A program made the position numbers and the translations under genes. DNA of 19,355 bases. Origin: JAFGIT01 sp016929465 [NCBI: Candidatus Coatesbacteria bacterium]. Its GTDB lineage: Bacteria > B130-G9. The notes below the pieces were generated by a model that saw only the letters and a program-made list of their open reading frames with translations, ran no database searches and was not told the DNA's origin. Shown piece by piece: positions 7,387-14,410 of the stretch (the first letter of the stretch is position 1; each line of letters begins with the position of its first letter). The stretch lies in contig JAFGIT010000329.1 of the NCBI GenBank assembly GCA_016929465.1, positions 1 through 19,355 of the forward strand, in the 5' to 3' direction.

Positions 7387-7701
7387 TCAACCGGCAAAAG
7401 GATTGACGATTTCTGCAATACGCAGCCCGTAGGTATCCTCGATAACCGTTACATCCACCTTGCCGAAGATCGAGCCATTTACATTCAAGTCGAGGCTCTC
7501 GCCAACAGGCCGATCGAGCTCTATAACAGTGCCGACTCTCATCTCGATAAGCTCTCTGATTGTAATCGTAGCATCGCCGAGCATGACGCTGATGCGCACG
7601 GGTATATCAGCAAGGAATTCTATGTCTGCCTTTGAATCATTTGTTTTGCCAAGGGCCCCGGAGAGTGCATTCTTCTCGGAAATATGCAGAGTCTTCGACA
7701 T
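7387..7701 (-). CDS. fliN: Flagellar motor switch protein FliN
   Basis: About 104 residues, essentially one SpoA (surface presentation of antigens) domain. FLADIPVRISVMLGDATITI and LDRPVGESLDLNVNGSIFGK, followed by VIEDTYGLRIAEIVNP, are diagnostic of FliN. It forms the lower C-ring of the flagellar switch and binds FliM and the export ATPase regulator FliH. The N-terminal region is shorter than in E. coli FliN (137 residues). ATG at 7701 (MSKTLH) is preferred, with GAGAGAGAAG upstream; a TTG at 7719 would add six residues. It ends 12 bases before fliO. FliM, its usual neighbour and partner, is not between it and fliL. Confidence 0.9.
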   Translation of the reverse strand: MSKTLHISEKNALSGALGKTNDSKADIEFLADIPVRISVMLGDATITIRELIEMRVGTVIELDRPVGESLDLNVNGSIFGKVDVTVIEDTYGLRIAEIVNPFAG

Positions 7702-7845
7702 CAAGCTTCTCTCTCGCAATAAGCCTCGGGGCAGATGCCCTGTGACTCGTGACTATCCCGGGGATATCTAATTGGATACCGCGCCCACTTGGGCAAATGA
7801 CTCACATCCTCGTGCATCGTGCGGCGGTCACCTGTCTGAAAGCCT
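7702..7845 (-). other. Gap between fliL and fliN with no fliM
   Basis: These 144 bases hold no supported gene. A 62-residue frame across it (7701-7889) overlaps the end of fliL and has no flagellar similarity. A small palindrome, GGGCA-GA-TGCCC, lies at 7729-7740. I see no trace of a fliM sequence. Confidence 0.6.
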
Positions 7846-8397
7846 TTACAATATCTGGAAGTCGGTGAAGTAAACGGAGGTAACGACATTCCGGAGATTC
7901 GGCAGTTTGTCCAGCGCGCTCTTTATGTCTTCTTTGAGCTTCATCTTTCCATGTTTAGTCGAGATCGTCTTCGAGCTCTTGGAGGACAATACGGTCAGGA
8001 TCGCATCTCTTACCTGTGTCGATTTGTCCTTCAGCAGCTGTTCGTGATCCACGGCGCCATATCCCAGTGCGATGCTTATCTTGAGGTAAGAGCTGTTATC
8101 AGCCAGATTCACCACGAAAGGTTGCAGCTCAACGGTTCCTAATTCCTGGACATCGCCCTGGCTAGCTGAGCTACTGTCCCCCTCGGTACCGCTCGATTGG
8201 GAGTCCTTCGAGCCACCAGAATCAGCAGATTCAGAACCCATGGTGAGCCACCACCAGACACCCAACCCAGCGCCCGCGAAGGCGACGAGTAGAACGAGAA
8301 GGAGTATGAGGATCTTGACTAGGGATATCTTCTTCTTGACGTTCGCTGGCTTCTTTTGGCCACCCGATTCTTTGGCCTGCGCAGTGTCATCAGCCAC
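7846..8397 (-). CDS. fliL: Flagellar basal body-associated protein FliL
   Basis: A 183-residue single-pass membrane protein. After a charged N-terminus (GGQKKPANVKKK) comes a transmembrane helix at about residues 26-50, then a Ser/Gly/Asp-rich linker (SADSGGSKDSQSSG). The FliL domain includes LQPFVVNLADNSSYLKISIA and the C-terminal RNVVTSVYFTDFQIL. FliL surrounds the stator units in the periplasm and supports motor torque. The start is GTG at 8397, the only suitable codon before the membrane helix, preceded by AAGGA six bases upstream. It lies 78 bases after motB in a single run of minus-strand motility genes. Confidence 0.9.
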   Translation of the reverse strand: MADDTAQAKESGGQKKPANVKKKISLVKILILLLVLLVAFAGAGLGVWWWLTMGSESADSGGSKDSQSSGTEGDSSSASQGDVQELGTVELQPFVVNLADNSSYLKISIALGYGAVDHEQLLKDKSTQVRDAILTVLSSKSSKTISTKHGKMKLKEDIKSALDKLPNLRNVVTSVYFTDFQIL

Positions 8398-8475
8398 GAT
8401 TATCCTTCCCCATTAATGTGTTAGATAAATACCAAATTCTAAGATAGCAGGTGGATGTCCCGGAAGCAATTGCAT

Positions 8476-9249
8476 TTATCTACTCTTCGTATTTGCGTTG
8501 TCCAAGTATGATTGCATCAATGCGTACCAGAAGGACTCCTCGTCCGGCGGATTCGTTATGAAGACATCCACCCGGCGATTGGCTTTCCTCTCGTCCTCGC
8601 TTGCCTCTTCAGGATAGACCGGATTGAACTCCCCGAAAGCGCCAATTGAGGCTCCATGGGGCGTGAACGACTTCTCCTCCAGTATGACCTTGAGTACATT
8701 CTCTGCCCTTCGACCGGATAGCTGCAAGTTGGAGTCATAACCACCGCCGGTAACTGGCGAGCGGTCTGTGTTCCCCTCGACACGCACCGTCTTAGCAAGC
8801 CGAGTTGCGAGAGCTGCTATTCTGTGTAATAGGGAGTGAAGCCTCTCTTCGACCACACTCGAGCCCGACGCAAACATCACGTCGGAAGAGATGGAGACCT
8901 TGATCCCTCGCTCGTTCCTGGACACATCGACCGAATCGTCGAGCTTCTCAGTTGTTATGAACTGCTTCATCTCATCGATGGCGGCCTTGATCTCGTCCCG
9001 TTTGTTCTTGAGTTGCACGCTCTCCACCCCCCCCGATGGCGGATTTCCCTCCCCCATCGAGCCTATGTCGAGAACCGTGAACTCATTCTGAAGAGCCTGA
9101 AGTGCGCGATTCAGATTATCGCTGTCCGTCGAAGCCATTGAGAATAGCAGGACGAAGAAAGTCAGAAGCAGCGTCATCATGTCCGAGAAGGTAAGCATCC
9201 AACTCTGATCGGCGCCGCCCTGGGCTCCTTGCTTTTTCTTCCTAGACAT
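8476..9249 (-). CDS. motB: Flagellar stator protein MotB
   Basis: About 257 residues from the ATG at 9249 (MSRKKKQ). The single membrane helix QSWMLTFSDMMTLLLTFFVL holds the ion-binding Asp (Asp23), equivalent to D32 of E. coli MotB and D24 of PomB. The periplasmic OmpA-like domain binds peptidoglycan: VEGNTDRSPV, NLQLSGRRAENV and KANRRVDVFI are its motifs. The chosen start has GAAGG eight bases upstream and overlaps the stop of the preceding MotB-like gene by eight bases; an in-frame start at 9297 would add 16 residues without support. This is the copy expected to form a working ion channel with MotA. Confidence 0.9.
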   Translation of the reverse strand: MSRKKKQGAQGGADQSWMLTFSDMMTLLLTFFVLLFSMASTDSDNLNRALQALQNEFTVLDIGSMGEGNPPSGGVESVQLKNKRDEIKAAIDEMKQFITTEKLDDSVDVSRNERGIKVSISSDVMFASGSSVVEERLHSLLHRIAALATRLAKTVRVEGNTDRSPVTGGGYDSNLQLSGRRAENVLKVILEEKSFTPHGASIGAFGEFNPVYPEEASEDERKANRRVDVFITNPPDEESFWYALMQSYLDNANTKSR

Positions 9250-9958
9250 CTTCTGCGCCTTCGTCGTCAACCAAATCCTCGACATTTCCAATATCAATCA
9301 GCATGGTCACCCTTCGGTTGAATTTCTCCTCTCCATCCTTGGCCGAGAGCGGATTGAACTCCCCGTAGCCATAGCTCGCGAGTTTCCCCGGAGACACTCC
9401 GGCCTCAATCAAGAAATTCGTGACCGCCTCGGCTCTCTCGATTGAGAGCGCCCATCCCGATGGAAAACCCGAGGCCGATATCTCCGATGCATCACAGTGT
9501 CCCTCGATGATGGCATGGCTCTCTGCATCTGCTATCAGTTCTGCAACCATCGTCAGAAACTCGGCGCTCTCCTGCCTTAGACTGGCTGATCCTTCGTCGA
9601 ACAGCACCCGCTCTGCCGTATCAATCCTTATCCCCTCCGAGCTATACCGAATACGAATACCGTGGCGCTTCTCGCAGTATTTTTTGAACGCGCGCAGCTT
9701 CTCGATCATGGACTCTGATGCTTCCCGTTTCGCCTCTTCCTTTGACCTCTCGACTGGCAACATCCCACGGTCAGTGAATAGCCCAAGTCCTCCGGATATG
9801 CCGAATGTGCCTCGCAGCGACCCAATCGCCTCCTTCGTTCGCGTATCGTCAAATGATGAATAGGCCACAAGGAGAATGAAGAACGCGCACATGAGTATGA
9901 TGAGCGAGGTAAAAAGCGGGACCCAACCGGGGAGCTCTTTGGATTCTTCTTCGGCCAT
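9242..9958 (-). CDS. MotB-like protein lacking the channel Asp
   Basis: A 238-residue MotB homologue directly downstream of motA. The membrane helix WVPLFTSLIILMCAFFILL aligns without gaps to the helix of the next gene, but Ser18 stands where the ion-binding Asp should be, and no other acidic residue lies in the helix. The segment after it (TRTKEAIGSLRGTFGIS) resembles the plug region of PomB. The OmpA-like domain looks intact: IIEGHCDASEI, LSIERAEAV, YGYGEFNPL and NRRVTMLID. The start has AGGAG six bases upstream; 88 bases separate it from motA. It may pair with MotB in a mixed stator, act as an inert or regulatory partner, or serve as a wall anchor. Both genes look intact, so it is not a relic. 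Confidence 0.88.
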   Translation of the reverse strand: MAEEESKELPGWVPLFTSLIILMCAFFILLVAYSSFDDTRTKEAIGSLRGTFGISGGLGLFTDRGMLPVERSKEEAKREASESMIEKLRAFKKYCEKRHGIRIRYSSEGIRIDTAERVLFDEGSASLRQESAEFLTMVAELIADAESHAIIEGHCDASEISASGFPSGWALSIERAEAVTNFLIEAGVSPGKLASYGYGEFNPLSAKDGEEKFNRRVTMLIDIGNVEDLVDDEGAEDV

Positions 9959-10046
9959 ATTGCGCTCCTAAATCAGAGGCGTGAATGCTTCGGAGTATGC
10001 ACGGCCTCGCCGTAGTCCGACCGCCGCATCTCTAGCCTCATCCAAT

Positions 10047-10805
10047 TTATTCGAAGGATGTGCCGCGCGCCTTGGGCGAGAGGAAGGTATTCAGCTTCTG
10101 CTCGACCAAACGGGGGTTGTCCCCGCTCTGAATCGACATGATTCCCGAGACGATCATCTCTTTGCGCAGCCTCTCCTCCTGTGACCTCTTCTTCAGCTTC
10201 GCAGCAAGAGGGATGAAGATGAGATTGGCCATCAGCGCGCCGTAGAATGTAGTGATCAATGCCACGGCCATCGCGGGGCCGATCGAACTCGGGTCGTCCA
10301 TCGATTGCAGCATCAGGATCAGACCTATCAGGGTGCCGACCATCCCGAATGCAGGTGCATATCCGCCCATCGCGTCTAGTATCGAGGCGCCGGCCTTATG
10401 GCGATCGGAGACGTAATCCATTTCGGTCTCGAGTATCTCCTTCACCAATTCCGCCTGCGTGCCGTCAACCGCGAGACTGATGCCCTTCTTCAAATACTCA
10501 TCGTCGATCTCTTTGGCCGCGCTCTCCAGAGAAAGCATTCCATCCCTTCTGGCCTTCTGAGAGAAGGAAACCAGTTGCTCCACCAGATCCGTAGGGGGCT
10601 TCACTTTGACAAAGACCGCATTCTGGATCACGCCCGTCAGACCGATCATGTCGCTCAACGGGAAGCTAATCAATGCTGCGCCGACTGTGCCACCCGCGAC
10701 GATCAGCAGCGACGGAACGTCGATGAATGCACTAACGGAACTCCCCATCCCAAATAGGACCAGGCCGCCACCGACCAGAAGTCCTACGATTGTAGCTAAA
10801 TCCAT
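10047..10805 (-). CDS. motA: Flagellar stator protein MotA, PomA type
   Basis: A 252-residue inner-membrane protein with four predicted helices (about residues 4-22, 32-50, 148-168 and 178-203) and a large cytoplasmic loop between the second and third. It resembles PomA of Vibrio from its first residues (MDLATIVGLL) to MDDPSSIGPAMAVALITTFY. Pro151, Thr158, Pro177 and Thr186 fall at the same numbers I recall for the key PomA residues; the two Thr residues are linked to sodium use. It would form the pentameric ring that pushes on the rotor. It is the first gene of the minus-strand motility run, with a weak ribosome site and no clear promoter. Confidence 0.93.
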   Translation of the reverse strand: MDLATIVGLLVGGGLVLFGMGSSVSAFIDVPSLLIVAGGTVGAALISFPLSDMIGLTGVIQNAVFVKVKPPTDLVEQLVSFSQKARRDGMLSLESAAKEIDDEYLKKGISLAVDGTQAELVKEILETEMDYVSDRHKAGASILDAMGGYAPAFGMVGTLIGLILMLQSMDDPSSIGPAMAVALITTFYGALMANLIFIPLAAKLKKRSQEERLRKEMIVSGIMSIQSGDNPRLVEQKLNTFLSPKARGTSFE

Positions 10806-11013
10806 TGCGTTGAGTTTCGCCTACCTTTCAACTCTTCCATCCTATCAAGGAATAAGATAAGGCAATTTAATTGCGCCAATACGTATCGTAATCATTAGGC
10901 CCTTTCTTAACCTTTGCCATCACACAAGCAACCGAATTCACAAATTGCTTGTTAAATGAGTGTAATCCATGAACTCATCAGAATAGGCAAAATGATCCGC
11001 AGGACCGCGCAAG
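10806..11013. other. Divergent intergenic region between motA and yjbQ-like gene
   Basis: This 208-base gap must hold promoters for both directions, but none is clear. A sigma-54-like pair on the minus strand (TGGCGC and TTGC, in 10862-10879) has two bases too many between its elements. A dyad at 10924-10952 is listed separately. Confidence 0.4.
10924..10952. promoter_or_regulatory. Dyad ACAAGCAA-N13-TTGCTTGT, possible operator
   Basis: Two perfect 8-bp complementary arms surround a 13-base AT-rich centre containing GAATTC. The position between divergent genes would suit a dimeric regulator. No regulator is encoded next to it, so binding is only inferred. Confidence 0.3.
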
Positions 11014-11433
11014 ATGCCCGTCGTATTGAAGGAATTCCGAGTCTCCACAAGAGGCTTCACTGATATTATCGATGTCACCGACAAGGTGAGGGCCGCTCTC
11101 TCCGAGAGTGGTATCAAGAGTGGCTTGGCAACTGTATGTGTGGCTGGTTCGACGGCTGGCATATCCACAATCGAATACGAATCTGGCGTTGTCCGGGACC
11201 TCAAGGACGCAATAGAGCGCATCGCTCCCTCTAACATTCCATACAATCACGACATGCGATGGGGCGATGGGAACGGATTCTCGCACGTCAGGGCAGCCCT
11301 CGTCGGAAGTTCCTTCTGCGTCCCATTTGACTCCGGACATCTTGTGCTGGGGACCTGGCAGCAGATCGTATTGCTCGACTTTGACAATAGACCTCGAGAC
11401 CGTAGAGTCTTCGTTCAGATCGTGGGAGAGTGA
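11014..11433 (+). CDS. YjbQ-family protein (UPF0047)
   Basis: A 139-residue soluble protein with all the hallmarks of the YjbQ/UPF0047 family: GSTAGISTIEYE (residues 45-56), NHDMRWGDGNGFSHVRAAL (78-96), VPFDSG and LGTWQQIVLLDFD (111-123). Members form small trimeric beta-barrels. E. coli YjbQ is reported to have low thiamine-phosphate synthase activity, but the true cellular role is unsettled. The length is typical. The ATG at 11014 has AGGA nine bases upstream. It is divergent from motA and lies about 207 bases before the sigma factor gene. Nothing in the context links it to motility. Confidence 0.9.
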   Translation: MPVVLKEFRVSTRGFTDIIDVTDKVRAALSESGIKSGLATVCVAGSTAGISTIEYESGVVRDLKDAIERIAPSNIPYNHDMRWGDGNGFSHVRAALVGSSFCVPFDSGHLVLGTWQQIVLLDFDNRPRDRRVFVQIVGE

Positions 11434-11529
11434 TTTAGGAACCGGCACCGTTTCACTCGGTTGTATCTTCGAGGAGCCTCGATTAGATGTGTGTTTATTC
11501 TTGCATCGTCCTCGGATTGATCGGTTGAT

Positions 11530-11557
11530 TTGCACCTTCGATTGTAGAAAGTAATAT
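11530..11557 (+). promoter_or_regulatory. Candidate promoter for the sigma factor gene
   Basis: TTGCAC (11530-11535), 16 bases and TAATAT (11552-11557) precede the ATG at 11641, giving a leader of about 77 bases. The -35 matches the consensus only in its TTG. Confidence 0.3.
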
Positions 11558-11640
11558 ATCCTAGGGAAAGGAAGCAGGCGGGCGCCCAATCGACTCTTGG
11601 GTCTTCGAGCTTGACTAGTAACCAAATGGAGCAATTGCGA

Positions 11641-12510
11641 ATGAGTAGTGATAGGAGACAGGAGGAGAGAGAGCCTGCCTCCGATGATATTCTCAGAACC
11701 TATTTGCGCGAGATATCCGAGACTCCTCTGCTGACAAAAAAGCAGGAAGTCGAGCTCGGAAGACGCGCCAGGAGGGGAGACAAGGAGGCAATGGAGCAGC
11801 TCGTTCGCTCCAATCTGCGCTTCGTCGTCTCACTTGCCAAAAAATATGCGAACAGCGGCGTTCCTCTTCTGGACCTCATCAATGAGGGCAACATAGGATT
11901 GATCGAAGCCGCAAAGAAATTTGATCCCGAGAAGGCTAACCGCTTTATAACCTATGCCAAATGGTGGATACAGCAGGCCATAAGGTCTGCTCTTGCCGCG
12001 CAAGCAAGCGTAGTTAGACTGCCTACAAAGCAGCGACTGAGACTCCAGACGATAAAGAATGCCTATGAGGAATTGAGGAATAAGCTGGACAGACCGCCTC
12101 AGCCGAGCGAAGTGGCAAGACACATAGGTCTCACAGAGGCCGAGGTCGAGGTCCTATTGAGGGCATCTGCTGACGCAGTCTCGATCGAGTCGTCAAGCGA
12201 ACAGGGCAGGGATGTCCTTCAGTCTGATCTCGACGACGAGGAGACATACGGAGAGAGCGAGATAGAACGCGCGCTCATACTTCAGAGCTATACTGATGTG
12301 TTACAGGAGCTGATTGAGAAACTAAGCAACCAGGAGCGCAAGGTGCTGACGCTCAGGTTTGGCCTTGTAGATGACGAGAAGAGGAGCCTCGAGAGCATCG
12401 GACAGGAAATGAATCTGAGCCGCGAGCGAGTCCGCCAGATCGAATCCATGGCGCTGCGCAAAATCCGTCAATACGCCAAAGAAAAGCGACTCAGCATTAT
12501 CCTCAATTGA
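11641..12510 (+). CDS. RpoD-type sigma factor (sigma-70 group 1 or 2)
   Basis: About 289 residues. Region 1.2 begins at DILRTYLREI. Region 2 includes RSNLRFVVSLAKKYANSG, LLDLINEGNIGLIEAAKKFD and the -10-binding YAKWWIQQAIRSAL. Region 3 follows (RPPQPSEVARHIGLTEAEVE). Region 4 contains LTLRFGLVDDEKRSLESIG and the helix-turn-helix LSRERVRQIESMALRKIR. There is no acidic region 1.1 and no long non-conserved insert, so it is smaller than E. coli RpoD. It may be a stress-type group 2 factor or a compact primary factor. It is not a FliA-type flagellar sigma, despite the nearby motility genes. The start has GGAG nine bases upstream; starts at 11611 and 11626 are possible but less supported. Confidence 0.92.
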   Translation: MSSDRRQEEREPASDDILRTYLREISETPLLTKKQEVELGRRARRGDKEAMEQLVRSNLRFVVSLAKKYANSGVPLLDLINEGNIGLIEAAKKFDPEKANRFITYAKWWIQQAIRSALAAQASVVRLPTKQRLRLQTIKNAYEELRNKLDRPPQPSEVARHIGLTEAEVEVLLRASADAVSIESSSEQGRDVLQSDLDDEETYGESEIERALILQSYTDVLQELIEKLSNQERKVLTLRFGLVDDEKRSLESIGQEMNLSRERVRQIESMALRKIRQYAKEKRLSIILN

Positions 12511-12628
12511 TTGCTCTGGTTGCCCGACCGTGAGTGGTCTTTAATGAGATTGCCAATCGAGCCCTGCGCCCATCCTGCATATCTTGCTCATCTCGCCATA
12601 AGCTCAGCCGTTCTACCTTTTATTACGC

Positions 12629-12658
12629 TTGAGTCGTGTGTCTGGAAGGTGATAGCAT
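12629..12658 (+). promoter_or_regulatory. Candidate promoter for RS1
   Basis: TTGAGT (12629-12634), 18 bases and TAGCAT (12653-12658), then 20 bases to the TTG start at 12679. The same elements with identical spacings precede RS2, which strengthens the case although each hexamer is only a four-of-six match. Confidence 0.4.
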
Positions 12659-12678
12659 CACGGCGTGGAGACTGAGAT

Positions 12679-14172
12679 TTGAGGATTGCACTTATTTCGC
12701 CCTATTCCGATATATTCACTCCCGGCCTGAGGAGCATTTCTGCATACCTTCGGGCAAATGGGGTGGATACAAGGCTGATCTTTATCCCGAACCTATACGT
12801 GCACAGGGTGCTCGAGGAGTTTCTGGAGCCATATAATTCCGATGTCCTAAGAGGGGCGACAGAGCTTTGCCGAGATGTCGATATCGTCGCGGTCTCCCTA
12901 TCGACCAACCTCTACAACCGCGCCGTTCAGCTGACCTCATATCTCAAGAAGAGAATCGATGTTCCCTTTGTGTGGGGAGGTATTCACGCAACGATAAGAC
13001 CAGAGGAATGCCTCGAACACGCGGACATCGTCGTGATTGGCGAGGGCGAGGAGACCATGCTCGACATAGCGAAACGCCAGGCGGATCCCGCGGCGTGCAT
13101 GGAAATTCCTAACGTCTGCATAAAGACGAATGACGGCATAAGGAAGAATCCCGTCAGGCCGCTTATCCAGGACCTGGACAGCCTGCCGGCACCCGACTTC
13201 GACAATCCCGACTATAACGTGTTCGATCCCGATGTCGGCAAGTTCGTCGTGCCCGATCTGAGGATGCTATTGAGACTCCATGGGAAGGGACCATCGCATG
13301 GCAAGAACTACCAGAAGTATCTTGCGATCACGACCAGGGGCTGTCCGTTCAGCTGCGCCTATTGCGTCAATGATGTCCTGGTGAAGCTCTATGGCAGGAA
13401 GGGCTATATTAGACGCAGAAGCGTCGAAGCGATCATATCCGAGCTCCAGGCCATAAGGAATCGCTACGAGTTCATCAATCGGATCGTTATTTTCGACGAC
13501 TCATTTCTCGCAGGACCGACCGAATGGATTGAGGGCTTCGCGGCCAGATACAAAGAGAGCATCAACCTGCCGCTCTTCTGCATGTCCAGCCCCAGCAATC
13601 TGTCGAAGAGGAAGCTGGACGCACTCGTCGATGCGGGATTGACCACGATTCAGGTCGGCATCCAGACGGGAAGTGACCGCATTAACGAGATATACAATCG
13701 CGCCGCAAAGAATGCTGACGTTGTAGAGGCGGCCGAATTGCTCAATGGCTATGCGGATCGGCTCCGCCCGCTATATGACATCATAGTCGATAATCCGTAT
13801 GAGACGCACGCCGACCGCATGGAGACCGTGAAGCTCATGATGAAGATTAAGAAGCCCTTCAGCATTCAGCTATTCTCGCTAACGATGTTCCCCGGGACCG
13901 AGATCTGCGAGCGGGCAAAGAGGGACGGCCTGGTCGAGGACGAGATGAAGGAAGTCTACAACAAGTTCTACATGGAGCCGGACGGCAAGTTCACGACGCT
14001 GTTGCTGTCACTAGTAAACCGTGGCGCCCCATCGTGGCTTATGCGCCTTCTGACTCGCGATTCGGTTTCGAGGCTGCTATCCGGACTCTGGCTGGGACCG
14101 ATGTATAAGGCGTTATATGTGCTCAATCTGAAACTGGGCTCGCTGAAGGACAGAGTCACCCGTCGCGTGTGA
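12679..14172 (+). CDS. Radical SAM enzyme with B12-binding-type domain, RS1
   Basis: A 497-residue protein. The N-terminal Rossmann-like B12-binding-type domain (about residues 1-135) shows MRIALISPYS, VSLSTN (72-77), VWGGIHATIRPEEC (98-111) and VIGEGEE (119-125). It lacks the DxHxxG motif that supplies a cobalt-binding His. The radical SAM domain holds TTRGCPFSCAYC with Cys222, Cys226 and Cys229 for the 4Fe-4S cluster, and the SAM-site segment QVGIQTGSDR (325-334). YDIIVDNPYE (366-375) and MFPGTEICERA (403-413) follow. The hydrophobic C-terminal tail (about 440-485) may touch a membrane. Family members methylate or rearrange lipids, hopanoids, tetrapyrroles and antibiotics; the substrate here is unknown. 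The TTG start has GGAG eight bases upstream. Confidence 0.88.
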   Translation: MRIALISPYSDIFTPGLRSISAYLRANGVDTRLIFIPNLYVHRVLEEFLEPYNSDVLRGATELCRDVDIVAVSLSTNLYNRAVQLTSYLKKRIDVPFVWGGIHATIRPEECLEHADIVVIGEGEETMLDIAKRQADPAACMEIPNVCIKTNDGIRKNPVRPLIQDLDSLPAPDFDNPDYNVFDPDVGKFVVPDLRMLLRLHGKGPSHGKNYQKYLAITTRGCPFSCAYCVNDVLVKLYGRKGYIRRRSVEAIISELQAIRNRYEFINRIVIFDDSFLAGPTEWIEGFAARYKESINLPLFCMSSPSNLSKRKLDALVDAGLTTIQVGIQTGSDRINEIYNRAAKNADVVEAAELLNGYADRLRPLYDIIVDNPYETHADRMETVKLMMKIKKPFSIQLFSLTMFPGTEICERAKRDGLVEDEMKEVYNKFYMEPDGKFTTLLLSLVNRGAPSWLMRLLTRDSVSRLLSGLWLGPMYKALYVLNLKLGSLKDRVTRRV

Positions 14173-14272
14173 TGCGCGTCGTGTCACGGCTTGTCGCTGT
14201 CCAATTTGTTCCCCTCCCTCTACATCTTCGGGCAGACACAAGGCCGGCCCCTACGGGTAGTATGAACGTCGC

Positions 14273-14308
14273 GTCCATTCAGTCCATCGCGTCCATTTTG
14301 TCCATATA
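14273..14308. repeat. 9-bp tandem repeat GTCCATNNN, four copies
   Basis: The units are GTCCATTCA, GTCCATCGC, GTCCATTTT and GTCCATATA. The first six bases are invariant and the last three vary freely. Three copies of the same unit occur at 96-122. Confidence 0.8.
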
Positions 14309-14360
14309 GACAGCCTTCGAGGCCTGCAATTTTGGATCGCACTCATACGCCCATCATCGC

Positions 14361-14390
14361 TTGAGCGGAAGCCCCATATAGTGTTAGGAT
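14361..14390 (+). promoter_or_regulatory. Candidate promoter for the RS2-RS3-RS4 operon
   Basis: TTGAGC (14361-14366), 18 bases and TAGGAT (14385-14390), then 20 bases to the TTG start at 14411. The layout is identical to that before RS1, without gaps. Confidence 0.4.
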
Positions 14391-14410
14391 CGGGGCATGG
14401 AGGTTAGGAT

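Larger units (their letters stand above)
14173..14410. other. Gap between RS1 and RS2 with repeats and promoter
   Basis: No gene is supported. A GC-rich palindromic stretch lies near 14231-14257, containing GGGCAGACACAAGGCC and GGCCGGCC, and resembles short REP-like repeats seen in many environmental genomes. The 9-bp repeat (14273-14308) and the RS2 promoter (14361-14390) follow. Confidence 0.5.

Noticed and set aside
7701-7889. Possible fliM remnant between fliL and fliN
   Set aside because: The translated frames of this stretch show no FliM or SpoA-like segment, and the gap is too short for more than a small fragment.
10862-10879. Sigma-54-like promoter upstream of motA on the minus strand
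   Set aside because: The TGGC and TTGC elements are separated by two bases more than sigma-54 promoters allow, and no matching activator site is visible.
12511-12678. Terminator after the sigma factor gene (GACC...GGTC followed by TTTAA)
   Set aside because: The stem is only four base pairs with a six-base loop and the T-run is short, so it is not distinguishable from chance.
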